From Seriola aureovittata (lineage: Eukaryota; Chordata; Actinopteri; Carangiformes; Carangidae), in contig NC_079380.1 of NCBI RefSeq assembly GCF_021018895.1, positions 7,923,736 to 7,987,735 on the forward strand: a stretch of DNA of 64,000 bases, in the 5' to 3' direction. Position 1 is the first letter of the stretch. Every line of letters begins with the position of its first letter. A model generated the notes under the pieces. That model saw only the letters and a program-made list of their open reading frames with translations. It made no database searches and was not told the DNA's origin. Made by a program: the position numbers and the translations under genes. This document shows, piece after piece, positions 25,548-40,600 of the stretch.

Positions 25548-28062
25548 ATGAGAGGGTTTGAAGTAGCTGGCTGGAGTTTACTTGTCAGTGCCATCCCGAC
25601 TAGTGTTGTGCATTTCATTTTATACAAGACATTGCAAAAGGAATATCTGCAGAGAGGCCATAAAACATATTCTATGTACAGTATCTATTTGTCACAGACA
25701 CAAGCTGTGGTAAATGTTGGCACAATAACACACTGACTCTTTTCTTTTCCAGGAAGAAAAAACAGTGCTGCTGCAGAAGGTAAAGATTAACATTAAGTAT
25801 TGTTGTTGTTCTCTTCATAAATCACCAAAGGATAATGAGATAAATTCATTAAATTAGATGCATGGTGTCAGGAAAATTTGACTATGCACCCCCTCTAATT
25901 CTGTTGTTATCTCTGTCTATGTTTGTCACCTCAGAAAAGCTGCCGCCATATGAGCCAAATATCCCTGAACCAACCACCAGGGCTGACTTCATGAAATGTG
26001 AGGCTTTAGTTAAATGTAAAAGAAAACCGGCTTTACCACTATCTATTGCCAGTTAATGCCACACAGTATTAATTCAAGCTACTTATGAAAACTGGTGCAC
26101 TAAGGTATGGTGTCTTAGGTGTGCCAAAGTAAATATCATGGATTAATTAAGTCATAATAAAATTAAAATGCATTAGAACTACACTATTCATTATTTTATT
26201 TTAGAGAAAAAAATCCAATTCCACTGAGCAATAAATCATGAATTTTAGTGGTTTTTTTTTTTAATTTATTCTAAATACAAGAAAGAAGAATAAAAACAAT
26301 AGTGAACCACAATCTGCACTGATACATCTGACCAGTGACTGCTTATACAAAAGCAAAACAAAATGTTGTGGATTATCACTTTAATTTCTTCCTTTTGCAC
26401 GTGAACGAGATGCTGGATTTCCCATTTGTAAGTGCAGATATTTGTACCAGCAGGAAATATATTGAGCTATTTCAACTTATTTGATCGGTTTGTTCAAATT
26501 CAACCTAAAAACAACAACTGTTAACCACTGGACTTACATGACCAAAACAGAGTTATGTCGAGACAATGAATATTGTTCTTTATTTCATTTTTCTTTTCTT
26601 TTCTTTGTCCTCTCTGCTGGCCATGTCTCAGATCTTTGTTTCTGTCTCAATGTCATCTGACCTGTTTCTGCCTCTTCACCTTTAGTTTCCCCCTCTCTCT
26701 CTCTCTCTCTCTCTCTCTCCCAGATTTGTTAAAACTCTCTCTGGATGATAAAACTGCACAGAAACTGTTGTGGATTTCAGAGGGTGGGTCTAAAGTGGCT
26801 CGTACATCTGACGCAGTCTGCCCATATCCGAACAGGCCTGAGAGATATGAACACTCACCACAGGTAGGCCTGAACGTGGGAAACAGCCAGAGTTTAGTGC
26901 TTAATCTCACCTGCAGCCCTGAGAAGGACTTTCCTTTTCTGTAAGCCTTCACAAGAGGAAAAGGTCGAGAGCCACTGGTTTAATCTTTAACAGGATGTTA
27001 CATAAAATCTTGTAAAATCTTGCTCTGAAAAGAAACTAGTAGACTAACTACAGATGTGGAAGAAGTGTAATATAATACTTCCCCTATGAAATATGGTGCA
27101 GTGGAAGTATAAAGTCTCATAAAATGGAAATACTTAAGTAAACAGAGTAGTTGAGTAAATGTACATTGTTGCTTTCCACCTCTGGTCTCCCTATAAGTAC
27201 TTTGGGGGATTCTGGGTAGTTTCCTGCAGTTATTTAAGAATTCATTTTCACTACTTAAGAACAGCATTACGTCACATTGCAGTTATTTGGTGCAAATGAC
27301 AATGCATTATCAAAAATGTTCTCATTATTTTAGTGATTCCTCTTTTCTTCTATGAAATATCAGAAAACTCTGAATTACAATTTGCCAATCTACAGTTAAA
27401 GTCTTTTGTCAAAAACGAAGAAATTCCTTTTACCATCACATGTAACATGGAAAAGCAACATACCCAAATATTTTAGAAGCTTGGACCCATAAACTCTTTG
27501 GCATACTTTGACAACTAATACTTTGAACAATTAATTTAAAATCAAAATAGCTGTTTGATGATAATTTTGTCGATCAACTAATGGTTTCTGCTTTAATTCT
27601 GACACTGGTCTTGTGTAGTTTTGGACTGTGGCTCACCTCACTACCTCTCTGCTTTAGGTGCTGTGTAAGGAGGGTCTGCTGGGCTATCGAGGGTACTGGG
27701 AGGTGGACTACGAAGGCTGGGTGGTGATCGGGGTGGTCTGTGAGAGCACACCCCGGAAGGGCCAGGACGGGCCCTGCGGCCTCGGGGAGAACAACACCTC
27801 CTGGGGCGTCGGCTGGTCTGGCTCCTGCTACCAGGTCTGGCACAACAGTGAGAACGTGGACGTCCAGCTCCCCCGGTCCTCCACCATGGGCATCTACGTC
27901 GACCAGCCCGCCGGCATCATCAAGTTCCTCTTGGTGGAGGGAGAGGACGAGAAGGAGGTGCGGCTGATTCACAAGTTCAAAGCCAACGTCCAGGAGAAGA
28001 TTCTCCCCGGGTTCTGGGTCGGCACGAATTCATACTGTCTTCTTCGGAAAAAGGATCAGTGA
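25548..28062 (+). CDS. PRY-SPRY (B30.2) domain protein, unnamed
   Basis: Proposed exons: 25548-25680, 25753-25779, 25935-25997, 26724-26863 and 27658-28062, in frame, 255 residues. The last three are strongly supported. They encode an EPTTRADFMKYLLKLSLDD linker/PRY start (about residues 66-85), PRY residues including TAQKLLWISEGGSKV, and a complete SPRY domain (about 122-250) with YWEVDYEGWVVIGV, SWGVGWSG and GIYVDQPAGIIKF, ending PGFW. B30.2 domains bind protein ligands and occur in TRIM, butyrophilin-like and fish NLR proteins. No RING, B-box, coiled coil or NACHT is present here. The first two exons are inferred from phase and frame. Exon 1 would give a hydrophobic stretch (GWSLLVSAIPTSVVHFILY) that may anchor the protein in a membrane. 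Intron 1 would be only 72 bp. The exact family member is unknown. It ends about 1.3 kb from the convergent akt1s1 stop. Confidence 0.7.
26693..26719. repeat. (CT)n at SPRY-gene acceptor
   Basis: A CT dinucleotide run forming the polypyrimidine tract directly before the acceptor at 26721-26723. Confidence 0.9.
27051..27184. mobile_element. Short TACTTTTACT-family deletion derivative
   Basis: 134 bp bounded by CAGATGTGGAAGAAGT and the complement of CAGAGGTGGAAAGCAA. Both family ends are therefore present around a much shortened middle. It lies in the last intron of the SPRY gene. Confidence 0.6.
27318..27595. mobile_element. MITE, GCTGCAAC/CGATTA-type, copy A
   Basis: Contains ATATCAGAAAACTCTGAATT, GAAGCTTGGACCC, TTTGGCATACTTTGAC and GTCGATCAACTAATGGTTTC in the order of a common fish MITE (recalled ends about TAGAGCTGCAACTAACGATTA). 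Other copies are at 41812-42147, 49998-50235 and 51862-51995. Confidence 0.6.
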
Positions 28063-28085
28063 CAAATTCAGAGGGTTTAACCTGC

Positions 28086-28107
28086 GGGGGGGGGGGGGGG
28101 GGGGGGG
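28086..28107. repeat. (G)n homopolymer in SPRY-gene 3' UTR
   Basis: 22 G, 24 bp after the stop codon, a likely assembly-length ambiguity. Confidence 0.9.
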
Positions 28108-28426
28108 TCAGGTAGTGTAAATTTAAGTTGGAAAGCTTGTGATGTTTGGGGAACAAGTGTCAGAGTTGTAGAGCAGAACCGAAGCACATGATATCTTTGC
28201 AGATTGTGCTTGCTTTCTCTGGTGCATGAACAAAGCTTATTTATTTCATATTATACCCAAAGATGCTCTGTTATTTTATTAACTACTGTGTGTATATTTA
28301 TGTATTGTATTCAATGTAGAAAATAGGCAAAGTTGTGTACGTTTATATTACACACAGGGCTTTGCATGTACTTGAGTGCTTGTTTAACTTTAGAGCCAAT
28401 ATATTTTTTATGTGGTGAATGTAGTC

Positions 28427-28432
28427 AATAAA
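28427..28432 (+). promoter_or_regulatory. SPRY-gene polyadenylation signal
   Basis: AATAAA, about 365 bp after the stop, on the plus strand. Confidence 0.65.
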
Positions 28433-28597
28433 TTCCTAACTATTGTGTTTAATAACATGGACACCACATTACTTTTGTATGATGCTGCACATTAGCTCGT
28501 TTTCTTCACTTGCACAGTAGAGCGCTGAGGTCCTCTAGAGGATTTCAATAATATTGCACATAATCATACGACACGTCTTCTCTCTCTCTCTCTCTCC

Positions 28598-28636
28598 TTT
28601 ATTTGAAACATAAAAGTACTTAACGGAACATTTATT
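28598..28636 (-). promoter_or_regulatory. akt1s1 polyadenylation signal candidates
   Basis: TTTATT (AATAAA on the minus strand) occurs at 28598-28603 and 28631-28636. Either would give akt1s1 a 3' UTR of about 0.7 kb. That UTR would include U-rich tracts (the A runs at 28758-28785) and a GA run (29304-29346). Confidence 0.5.
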
Positions 28637-29346
28637 TGTTTTCGTCAGAGATGGACATTTGTTCCTTTTAAATCAACCCATCTCTCTCTTTCTCTCTCAC
28701 ACACACAGTCACTTTCTCATTCATTCAGTCACTTCAACATATTTGGAGCCAGAAACAAAAAAAAAAAAACAAAAAAAAAAAAACAATACCATCCCCAATA
28801 ACCCAGTATTGATTTACAATCATTCTATCAGTCAGTCATTCATTGGCAAAAGTAAAAGTACAAATAGGCATGTTATGAGGAGGTGCTGGTGTCCTCCGCT
28901 CACATTTTTGAAAAGCCACAAGCTTCACGTTAAGTCAGACATTTCTCTTGTTTCTACCCCTTTTTAAAGGAATAGATTGTCCAATCCTAATGTAGTGTTT
29001 GGGGGGGGGTGTGTGTAGTCGCTAGTATTGTGAAATGTGTAGTGACGTGGCGGGGGTGGAGGCGGGGACAGGGGCAGGGGGTAGTGTTGAAAATGTTACT
29101 AGTGTTCATGACAACATTTCTTTCTGCAGTTACTCCTCGAAGCATGTGCCGTTAATTTTGGTTAGTGAGAAAGAAATGGAGGTACTAGCTTTTACACCGT
29201 TTCACATACTGTACGTCACACATCAGCCAGTCCAGGTCCCCCTCCCGTCAGGACAACACCTCCCCGCGTTTCCTTTATCGCTCTAACTTGCTCCCTCTAT
29301 CCCTTTCTCTCTCTCTCTTCTCTCTGCTCGCCTCACTCTCTCTCTC

Positions 29347-33439
<4,093 letters not shown>

Positions 33440-34600
33440 AATGGTGCTAAGTGCTGTTTACAGCTTTCTTCAATTAACTGACTTGAAGAGAGCAATGCTG
33501 ATGAATGATGAATGAAGAGTTTTGAGAGTTAGACTAAACAGAAGCTTGGATATGGTTGATTCTGAGGGCATCAACTCAATAAAGGAGAGTTAAAAGTTAA
33601 CAGTTACAGTTAACTTTTAAAGATGGTTAACTTTGGTAGCTGTGGTGCTTCTGACTTTGCTCAAACGGTTGAAAACTCACTTGAGATTTGTTTCTTCTGT
33701 CTTGCTGGTGTTCTGTTAATTTTTGCACAGGTGAAGATGCAGGGGAAAATAATCTATCAGGTAAAGAGGCACTAGGTGACTTTAAGATATGATATGATAT
33801 GATATATATATGAGTGTGTGTATAAATAGTGGGCGGTGTCCTTACACACTGGAGAGCCAGGGGAGAGAAAAGATGTTGCCAAGTTGCTGGTGATACCTGA
33901 TGAAATACAAACATAAAAGAGGGACAAGGTTTGATATAAGACTTAATCAATGAAAAAAATAAAATAAAAATTAATAAAAACTATTCATTTACCTTCTGTG
34001 GGTTAGAGTTATGGATTACAAGAGCGATTGCATGCTTTCAATTATGTGCAATTCAACACATAAACACAACCTATAGGAGCTAATCTGTCCTGACTGTCGC
34101 AGCCCCCACCACCTCTTTGAGCTGCATGTCACCGACCAATGCTAACTACTGTAGCTACTGTAGCTTTGTAATGACCCCGCTCTCTATTGAACTCCCCTTG
34201 TTGCCATTTTTGCAGTCTTTTCTGCCCCAGTTTAAACTGCATGCTATGGACGTTTCTGCGCGGCTGCTGCCGCCGCTGCTGCAGCAGCAGCTGCTGTTGT
34301 TGTTGATCTTGTTGTTTATTCAGCGCTGTGTGCAACCACTTCATGACGGACCCACATTTCACCACCATTTTCAGGCTTTAGCAGGAGCCGAGACGCACAA
34401 GTATAAATTACAGAAACTTGGGAAGACGTTCACCTACCTGTTCAGTTTCCTTCTTCCGTGTTACCAGATGTTTATCGATCTTAAACTTTACTTCTTTTAT
34501 ATCAGACGTATTCTACCTTCTCCCACGGTTTCTCTCCCCTTGCTAGGCTCTGCACCACCAGCAAGCTAGCAAGCACTAATATAAGCGTTTCCGGTTATGA
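33440..34600 (-). promoter_or_regulatory. akt1s1 upstream region / probable 5' UTR exon area
   Basis: About 1.1 kb upstream of the akt1s1 start. The minus strand carries a good donor (CAG|GTAGGT) around 34435, suggesting a non-coding first exon just upstream. A minus-strand open frame of 79 codons (34368-34129, Gln-rich around the GCTGCTG tract at 34263-34310) lies in this region and could be an upstream frame or chance. The region at 34130-34600 is GC-richer than its flanks. Confidence 0.35.
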
Positions 34601-34709
34601 ATTTCAAAATACGTGTCGATGAACAGGCGTTTTTTCACTCCACTACGTTTATTTGACAGCTATAACAATAATAATGACTTTATACATAGCTTTATACATT
34701 GCTCTTTAT

Positions 34710-34743
34710 TTTGTAAACGACTTTACTCACAGTCGTTTACAAA
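34710..34743. repeat. Perfect 13-bp hairpin
   Basis: TTTGTAAACGACT (34710-34722) and its exact complement (34731-34743) around an 8-bp loop, in the gene-free interval between akt1s1 and tbc1d17. Confidence 0.9.
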
Positions 34744-35276
34744 GACATGATAGCAAAGCATGACCAAATAATTGTAAATAAAAGTAAGCTATAGTTACTG
34801 TTACTTTACTAAGATACATAGAAAACATAATGTAAAATGATCTTGAAATATTATGCAGTCTCATCAATCAAACTACCAAACAGTAAATAGGTAATTTACA
34901 TCAGAATTTTAATATAACTTGATAATAATGAGGATTGCATTATGATAATATTGGTAACTGAAAGTTTAAGATAAGACTTTATTAATCCCAAGGGGACAAT
35001 CCACAGGCTACCAAATATGAAGTCATTAACATTTGCTCCCACTTTTATTTAAGCAAAATTTTGAATGCATGATTTTTACTTATAAGTATAATATAAGTAA
35101 TTCTACACTGCGTAATTTATATTTAATTCAAAAATCTGAGTACTCCTTCCACCACTTTTATCGGTTGAATATATATTAATCATCTATAATCAATATCTTT
35201 AAGGATCCTCTTTGATCATAAGAGGATGTGTAGAGAGTGTAGTCACGTTTATTTTTAGTTTAATTTCAGTGGAAGT
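34744..35276. other. AT-rich intergenic with repeat fragments
   Basis: Bases 34968-35010 read TAAGACTTTATTAATCCCAAG, resembling the 3' tail of a fish non-LTR retrotransposon as I recall it. A similar phrase, CAAGCCTTTATTGATCACAG, is at 61110. Bases 35030-35160 are a TACTTTTACT-family fragment ending CTTCCACCAC. Confidence 0.4.
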
Positions 35277-35444
35277 GTAATGCATTCACTTAAATAAATT
35301 TTTTTCTGAATCAACAAGATAATTATGTTGTTAATTCAGAAGAAAATGATTTCATTTATTTAAAAAAATAAAATAAAACTTCCTGCACTGCAAAAAAAAA
35401 AAAAAAAAAGAGCAGTTTTTTTTTTCCTTAAGTGAATGCATTAC
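35277..35444. mobile_element. Small inverted-repeat element
   Basis: Perfect 17-bp arms GTAATGCATTCACTTAA at 35277-35293 and its complement at 35428-35444, 168 bp in all. A weaker internal palindrome (CTGAATCAACA...TGTTGTTAATTCAG) sits at about 35310-35345, and an A run lies at 35393-35409. It resembles a MITE, but I do not recognise the family. Confidence 0.65.
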
Positions 35445-35984
35445 GTTTCCGTAGCAATAACTAGTCGATGCTTTTAATTTGAAAGCTAGACTGCTCACAT
35501 CCGGCTTTGTTTCAGTCTCTTAGCTCAACTTGGCGTAACTCTGACGTCACCTGTTTACTGCCTTCCAATCGAACGCACGTTGTACACGTGACCGACCACT
35601 GTGGGCGGGCTCGTACTCGTCTTGTTCTCGTGCACGTGTACAGCCCACCAACTCCTCCTCACATTCGTCAAAAGACCCACCAGCTGCTTGCAGGTATCAT
35701 GACTACAGTTGTTTAAATAAAGTCTTAATGTGAAAGTAAAACAGTCACTGCAGCTGTTAGGTTAATGTAGCCGAGTAAAAAAGTACTGTGTACTGTAGGG
35801 TAGAAATACTGAAGTATCAATAATGGTGTTCATAGTAATGTTGGTTCTAATGTTAACAATAAATGTGTTGATTACATACATGCAATATTGTACCCTGCAC
35901 TGTGCGATTGATTTCAATAAACAGCCTTGCAATAACCAAAGTGAACTACTAACTCATTTGCTTCATTTTGAGACTAGCACATTA

Positions 35985-36375
35985 TCTACAGGCATGGATG
36001 GAGTATTGCATGGACCCAGGGGCCCGAGGTCAGCAAGGGACCCCCTGGGCCAGAGCATCTGTATTAGGTAACTATCAATACTTCTTGTTTAAAGGTCACA
36101 GAGCTCAGTTAAAAGGCAAAAAACAACCACAGAAATTCAGAACAGCTACAAAGAGACTCAAAATGACCACAAAGAGAAGAAACATTATCCCAAAGAGAGG
36201 TAAAACAACAACAAAGAGACACAAAACAACTACAATGAGACACAGAATAACCACAAAGAAACATTAAATGACTACAATGAGACAAAATGACCACAAAGAG
36301 ACATAAAACAATCCCTACGAGGGGAAAAACAACCCACAAGAGGAGAAAAACAACTACAAAGAGACAAGCCTGTAA
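35985..36375 (+). repeat. Dispersed repeat with internal tandem units, plus copy
   Basis: The head (GGACCCAGGGGCCCGAGGTC at 36012-36031) is followed by about twelve degenerate units of CAAAGAGACACAAAACAACTA type. Same family as 770-1050 in reverse. The Thr-Lys-Arg-rich open frame is a repeat artefact. Confidence 0.75.
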
Positions 36376-37500
36376 ACCAGACCAAGCCGCGAGCTCGTGT
36401 TTATTCGCATTCGCAGATGGGTCTGACCACCTCTCCCATTCAGAAAGATTTCCATCCGTCCTGAGTCAACAATAAGTTTTTTTTGTTCATTTGGGGTTTT
36501 CTGGACTCATTCCTGCAGCACTCTATATAAAAGAGAAAAGGAGTAACAGAGAAAGTGCACACATAAACAATTGTGCATTAAGTATTGATGGCCGGCAAAG
36601 TTGAAACCAAACCTTCGCCTGGCAGTACCAACTTTATTAAGTACAATCATTTTTAGTGTCATTATTACAACTAAAAATGGCAACCAGCTTTGATGAAAAA
36701 ACTGTCGATCCGTGTGGACTTGAGTGCTCAGTGGTCACAGTGGAGAATTGCAACTCTATATTAAATTCATGGCTAATCGTGTGGCAGTGAACAGAATATT
36801 AGAAAAAACGGGCTCTTTTTTAATTTACTTTGAAGGTTTTCATGAGAAATGTTACTGTTGCAGTTTCTACCTTGACAGAGTTGCCTATTTATATCTATTG
36901 CCTACTAATGCATCCACCAGATAGGAGCAACATTAGCATTCTTAGGAGTGGTGTCTCTGGCTAGGCCCAGTTTATACCTCTTATGTATTAAATTCATGTC
37001 ACAGTGGTAACCATTGGTGTCTCAATTAGACAATTAACCAGTGATGTTTGAAAAAGCCAGGCGGTCATTCAAAAACACTTCCTGTTTGTCTGAAAGATAT
37101 TCCTGAGACTCTTCTAGCTATCTGGATAAACAAGTATTACTTCCACTGAATGATAAAAAAAAGATTTTTAACTTGTTTCTTGTTGCTACATACTCAACTA
37201 TCTTCACCAATCAGCTGCAAACTTTGCTTGCTTGTTTTTGTTTTTATAAAATATTGATTATAATGACTTTAATTCAAGTGCAATTTACTAGCAGGATTAT
37301 TAAATATAACGAGTAATCAGCAGTGGTAGTTGACTGAGCGTTCACTGCCCTCCACTGGTCACAGTAAGGAACTTCATAAAAAAAAAAACATGTCAGCACT
37401 TTCACAATAATATCACATAATATTACAATATTAAAATTACGGAAAACAGTACTATTATCTGACACGAAGTGTGCCAGAGTGTCTTTGTCGTATTATGGCG
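36376..37500. other. Gene-free segment upstream of tbc1d17
   Basis: AT-rich, no exon seen. Nothing repetitive was recognised apart from short A runs (37379-37389). Confidence 0.4.
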
Positions 37501-37654
37501 TTAAAAAATACATAAACCAAAGCGGTACATATACTACGATATGATTGGCTCGCTCCATATGGCGTCTCCTCGGAGGGAGGTGCTTACCGTAAGCAGGAAG
37601 TGTGACGTAACATTTGTTTTGGAAGAACGAAGCAGTGACACCAGCGACGGAAGA
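37501..37654 (+). promoter_or_regulatory. Putative tbc1d17 promoter and 5' UTR
   Basis: TATA-less. It contains ATTGG (reverse CCAAT) at 37544-37548, ATGGCG (YY1-like) near 37559, AGGAAGTG (ETS) near 37595 and TGACGTAA (CRE-like) at 37603-37610. An in-frame upstream ATG lies at 37541. Confidence 0.4.
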
Positions 37655-40600
37655 ATGGAGCAAAACGTTGAAGATTACAAGGTATTGCCCACTTTTTACA
37701 ATAATTTACCGACAGTATTAGAATTTTTGAATGGTGATAACTTTCTCCACATTTCGTTTGTGGTATTTTGTGTGGAACTATTTGAGCTTGTCAGTGGTAG
37801 CTGACGTTAACACTTCAAGCTAGCTGTCGTTTCTCTACGGTTGCCTATAGTGTGAACTCGTAAAAAATAAATCTGACAGTTACATGTTGTCATCTGACTG
37901 ATATGTAAAATGTCGGATTCTGTTGTATAGCTAGCCAGTAGCTGTGTCTACAACCATACAGATACGATAGTTTGCTAACTATGTCAGTCAATACTAGTTC
38001 ATCATAGCAGAGTCTACTAAGTTTTTCTGTTGTTTCTGGCCGAGCAACCTGATAGACCACACACACTGAAATCATGTGATGCCTCTGTCATTTAATAGCT
38101 CTGTTGTGTAACCTGATTTATCTGCCATAACTAAGAGTTGCTCTTGACCCCTGGACATATTATTCGGTTGTATCTGATCTGTATTGTTACTGTTGATGCA
38201 GTAAAGTTAAGGCAATCTGACGAATTAGGTAGAAGTTAATTATAATTAGGTAGGCATATAACCTAATTATAACAAAGGCCAGCGTTAGCCTAAAAGGCTA
38301 ATCATCTATTGTCCGTAGCAAGATTTTAAAAAGCCTATAATTAGTTAGGTCATATATCCTAAAATTCATGGCACACAATTGACTAATACTGTACACATCT
38401 ACCAACCAAACAATGTCACCCTAACCCTAACATATTACAGAGTAGTTAACAAAAATCCATACTAAATAAGATAAGAAAAAAACAGACAACAGCAGCAGAG
38501 AAAGGCAGCTAGCATAATGTTAATATGTTTGATTGTTAACAAAGCATTAACTGATTTTCTTTGTCATATATTATACTAGACTGAATACTGTATATTTGGA
38601 TATTAGAATATTTGTCAGACAAGACAAGCAATTTGAACGTGTCATCTAAGCTGCTCCCATAACCAGAATTAGGCACAGAAGTGAGGTATTGCCTTATGTA
38701 AGCTTACTTTTTACGACTTTACCTTTATGTGGCATTTCTTCCCACACAGCTGATATTTGAGAAGGAAGGGGTGTACCTCCACACAAATGCCAAGAGAAGT
38801 AACCAGGACACCACCATCCCAGGGTTTATCCGTATTGTGGAGCGGGTAAGTCAATATGTCTGAGTCAAGCCTGATACAAAGAGAGAAATCAGGAAAGCAC
38901 TGGAATTAGTAACCATGTCTTTGTTTTAGGCCGGGGTGCCAGCTCTAGAGTGGAGCCCACTGGAGGATGAGGGTCGCAATGCTCCTGCTGTACTGTACTC
39001 CAAAAAGGTGAGTAACCACGTGTTTGCTACACATGAAAGGGACAAAATATATTAGGGAGTATATTTCTGACTCAAATTTAATTACCATCAACTATTTTTT
39101 AAATAATTAGGATGGAGAAGGGGGAGAGGAGGATACAAACTTTGACCCTGGTTATGAGCCAGACTGGGCAGTTATCAGCACCGTGAAAAAAGATAGAGAA
39201 CATGTCCCAGTCAAAGAGTCAGGTACAGTTTACACTTCTTTCACTTCTGTCATGTTAAGAAAGCGTACAACTAAATATCCCTTATTTCACCTGCAGGTCA
39301 GTGGTCGTTCTCTCTGCCTCTCTCAGAGCTGTACTCTCTTCGGAGGGCCCGGTTCTCTTTGGGTCGAAACTTTCTAGTGTTGACTAGTAGAGGGGGGCAC
39401 CCATTGCCTCCTCTGCACTTCCACAGAGGAGGAACCAGAGAACTTCTTAGGGCTCTGCATCGTTACATCATCCTGGACCAGTAAGTATTTTTACTGTGTG
39501 CGCCAGCGGCAGTTAGTGTGTTAGAATTCATCTCAGCTCTTTAAAAAGCTGATGTATAGATTCAGAGTTGCTTACATCTTTGTTGACACATCACATGAGT
39601 GGAAAAATATCACATGGCTCCTGTTGTTATCATCAGGTCACCAGTTGACGGGCGGCTGTTTCTTGCCTACCCGCATGACTCAGGTGCTCTGTCTCAGTCC
39701 TTTGATAAGCTGCAGCTCCTTGATGACGGAGGCTCGGATCTTGTCTCGGTAAATTATTATTTATTTACTTTTTTTTTATCTGTATTTAAAAAAGGAAACA
39801 AGAGAAGGTAGTATATGATATGTCTAAAGGGACAAAAATGTTGTCAATATAAGGTTATACATAATGATAATAAACTGCATGATAGCACACACTGATAATA
39901 AAATAATTCTGGGTTCATAAGCTTGTTGATCAATACTGATTAACTGGTCAAAATCACACTCCAGCCCATCCTTTTTTTTTTAAACATTTACAGCTTAATC
40001 ATTGAAGATCCCAACCTCCCCACACATTATAGAGCGTGGCCAGTGTCACAGCACATGACAGAAATGTCTCTCTGTCAAATCAAAAACACAGTGGAAGCAG
40101 ATGAACTCTGTCAAGATTACTGCAATTCCCATTAAAAGTAAAACACCTCTGCTTCTCTTCCTCTTTGTAATTCTGGTTTCTTTTTCGAACAGAGATTCAT
40201 CCAGGACCCCTATGCCACTACATTCGGTGGATTCTCCAAAGTCACAAATTTCTTCAGAGCGGCCATACGGCCTCCAGATTCCTCCATCCACTCGCGCACA
40301 TCTCAGGATCCTAATTTGCCCCCCCAGTCTGATGAAGAGCCTGGATTTGAACTCATCACCTGTGTAAGAGAAAGACACTAAAAGAAATATTTAACTATTT
40401 AAGGTAGAAATCAATGTATAATGCATAGAGATTACAGATGGTTAAACAGGTAAAAAGAGGCATAAGAATCAGAGCATTAATTAGTTTTGTTTATGTCTTT
40501 CCATCAAGGGGGTAGAGCTCGGTCCCAGACCAGATGTAACTAGGGGACAACCTCTGGACAAGTGGGAGGAGTTTCTGGACCCTGAGGGGCGCGTGAAGAA

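Noticed and set aside
34117..34569. 150-codon plus-strand frame between akt1s1 and tbc1d17
   Set aside because: No homologue, Leu-rich because of the CTG tract, no splice or promoter support; the opposite strand is also open.
37541..37804. 87-codon frame running past the tbc1d17 first donor
   Set aside because: Its downstream part is intron; the strong exon 2 match at 38750 shows splicing after 37681.
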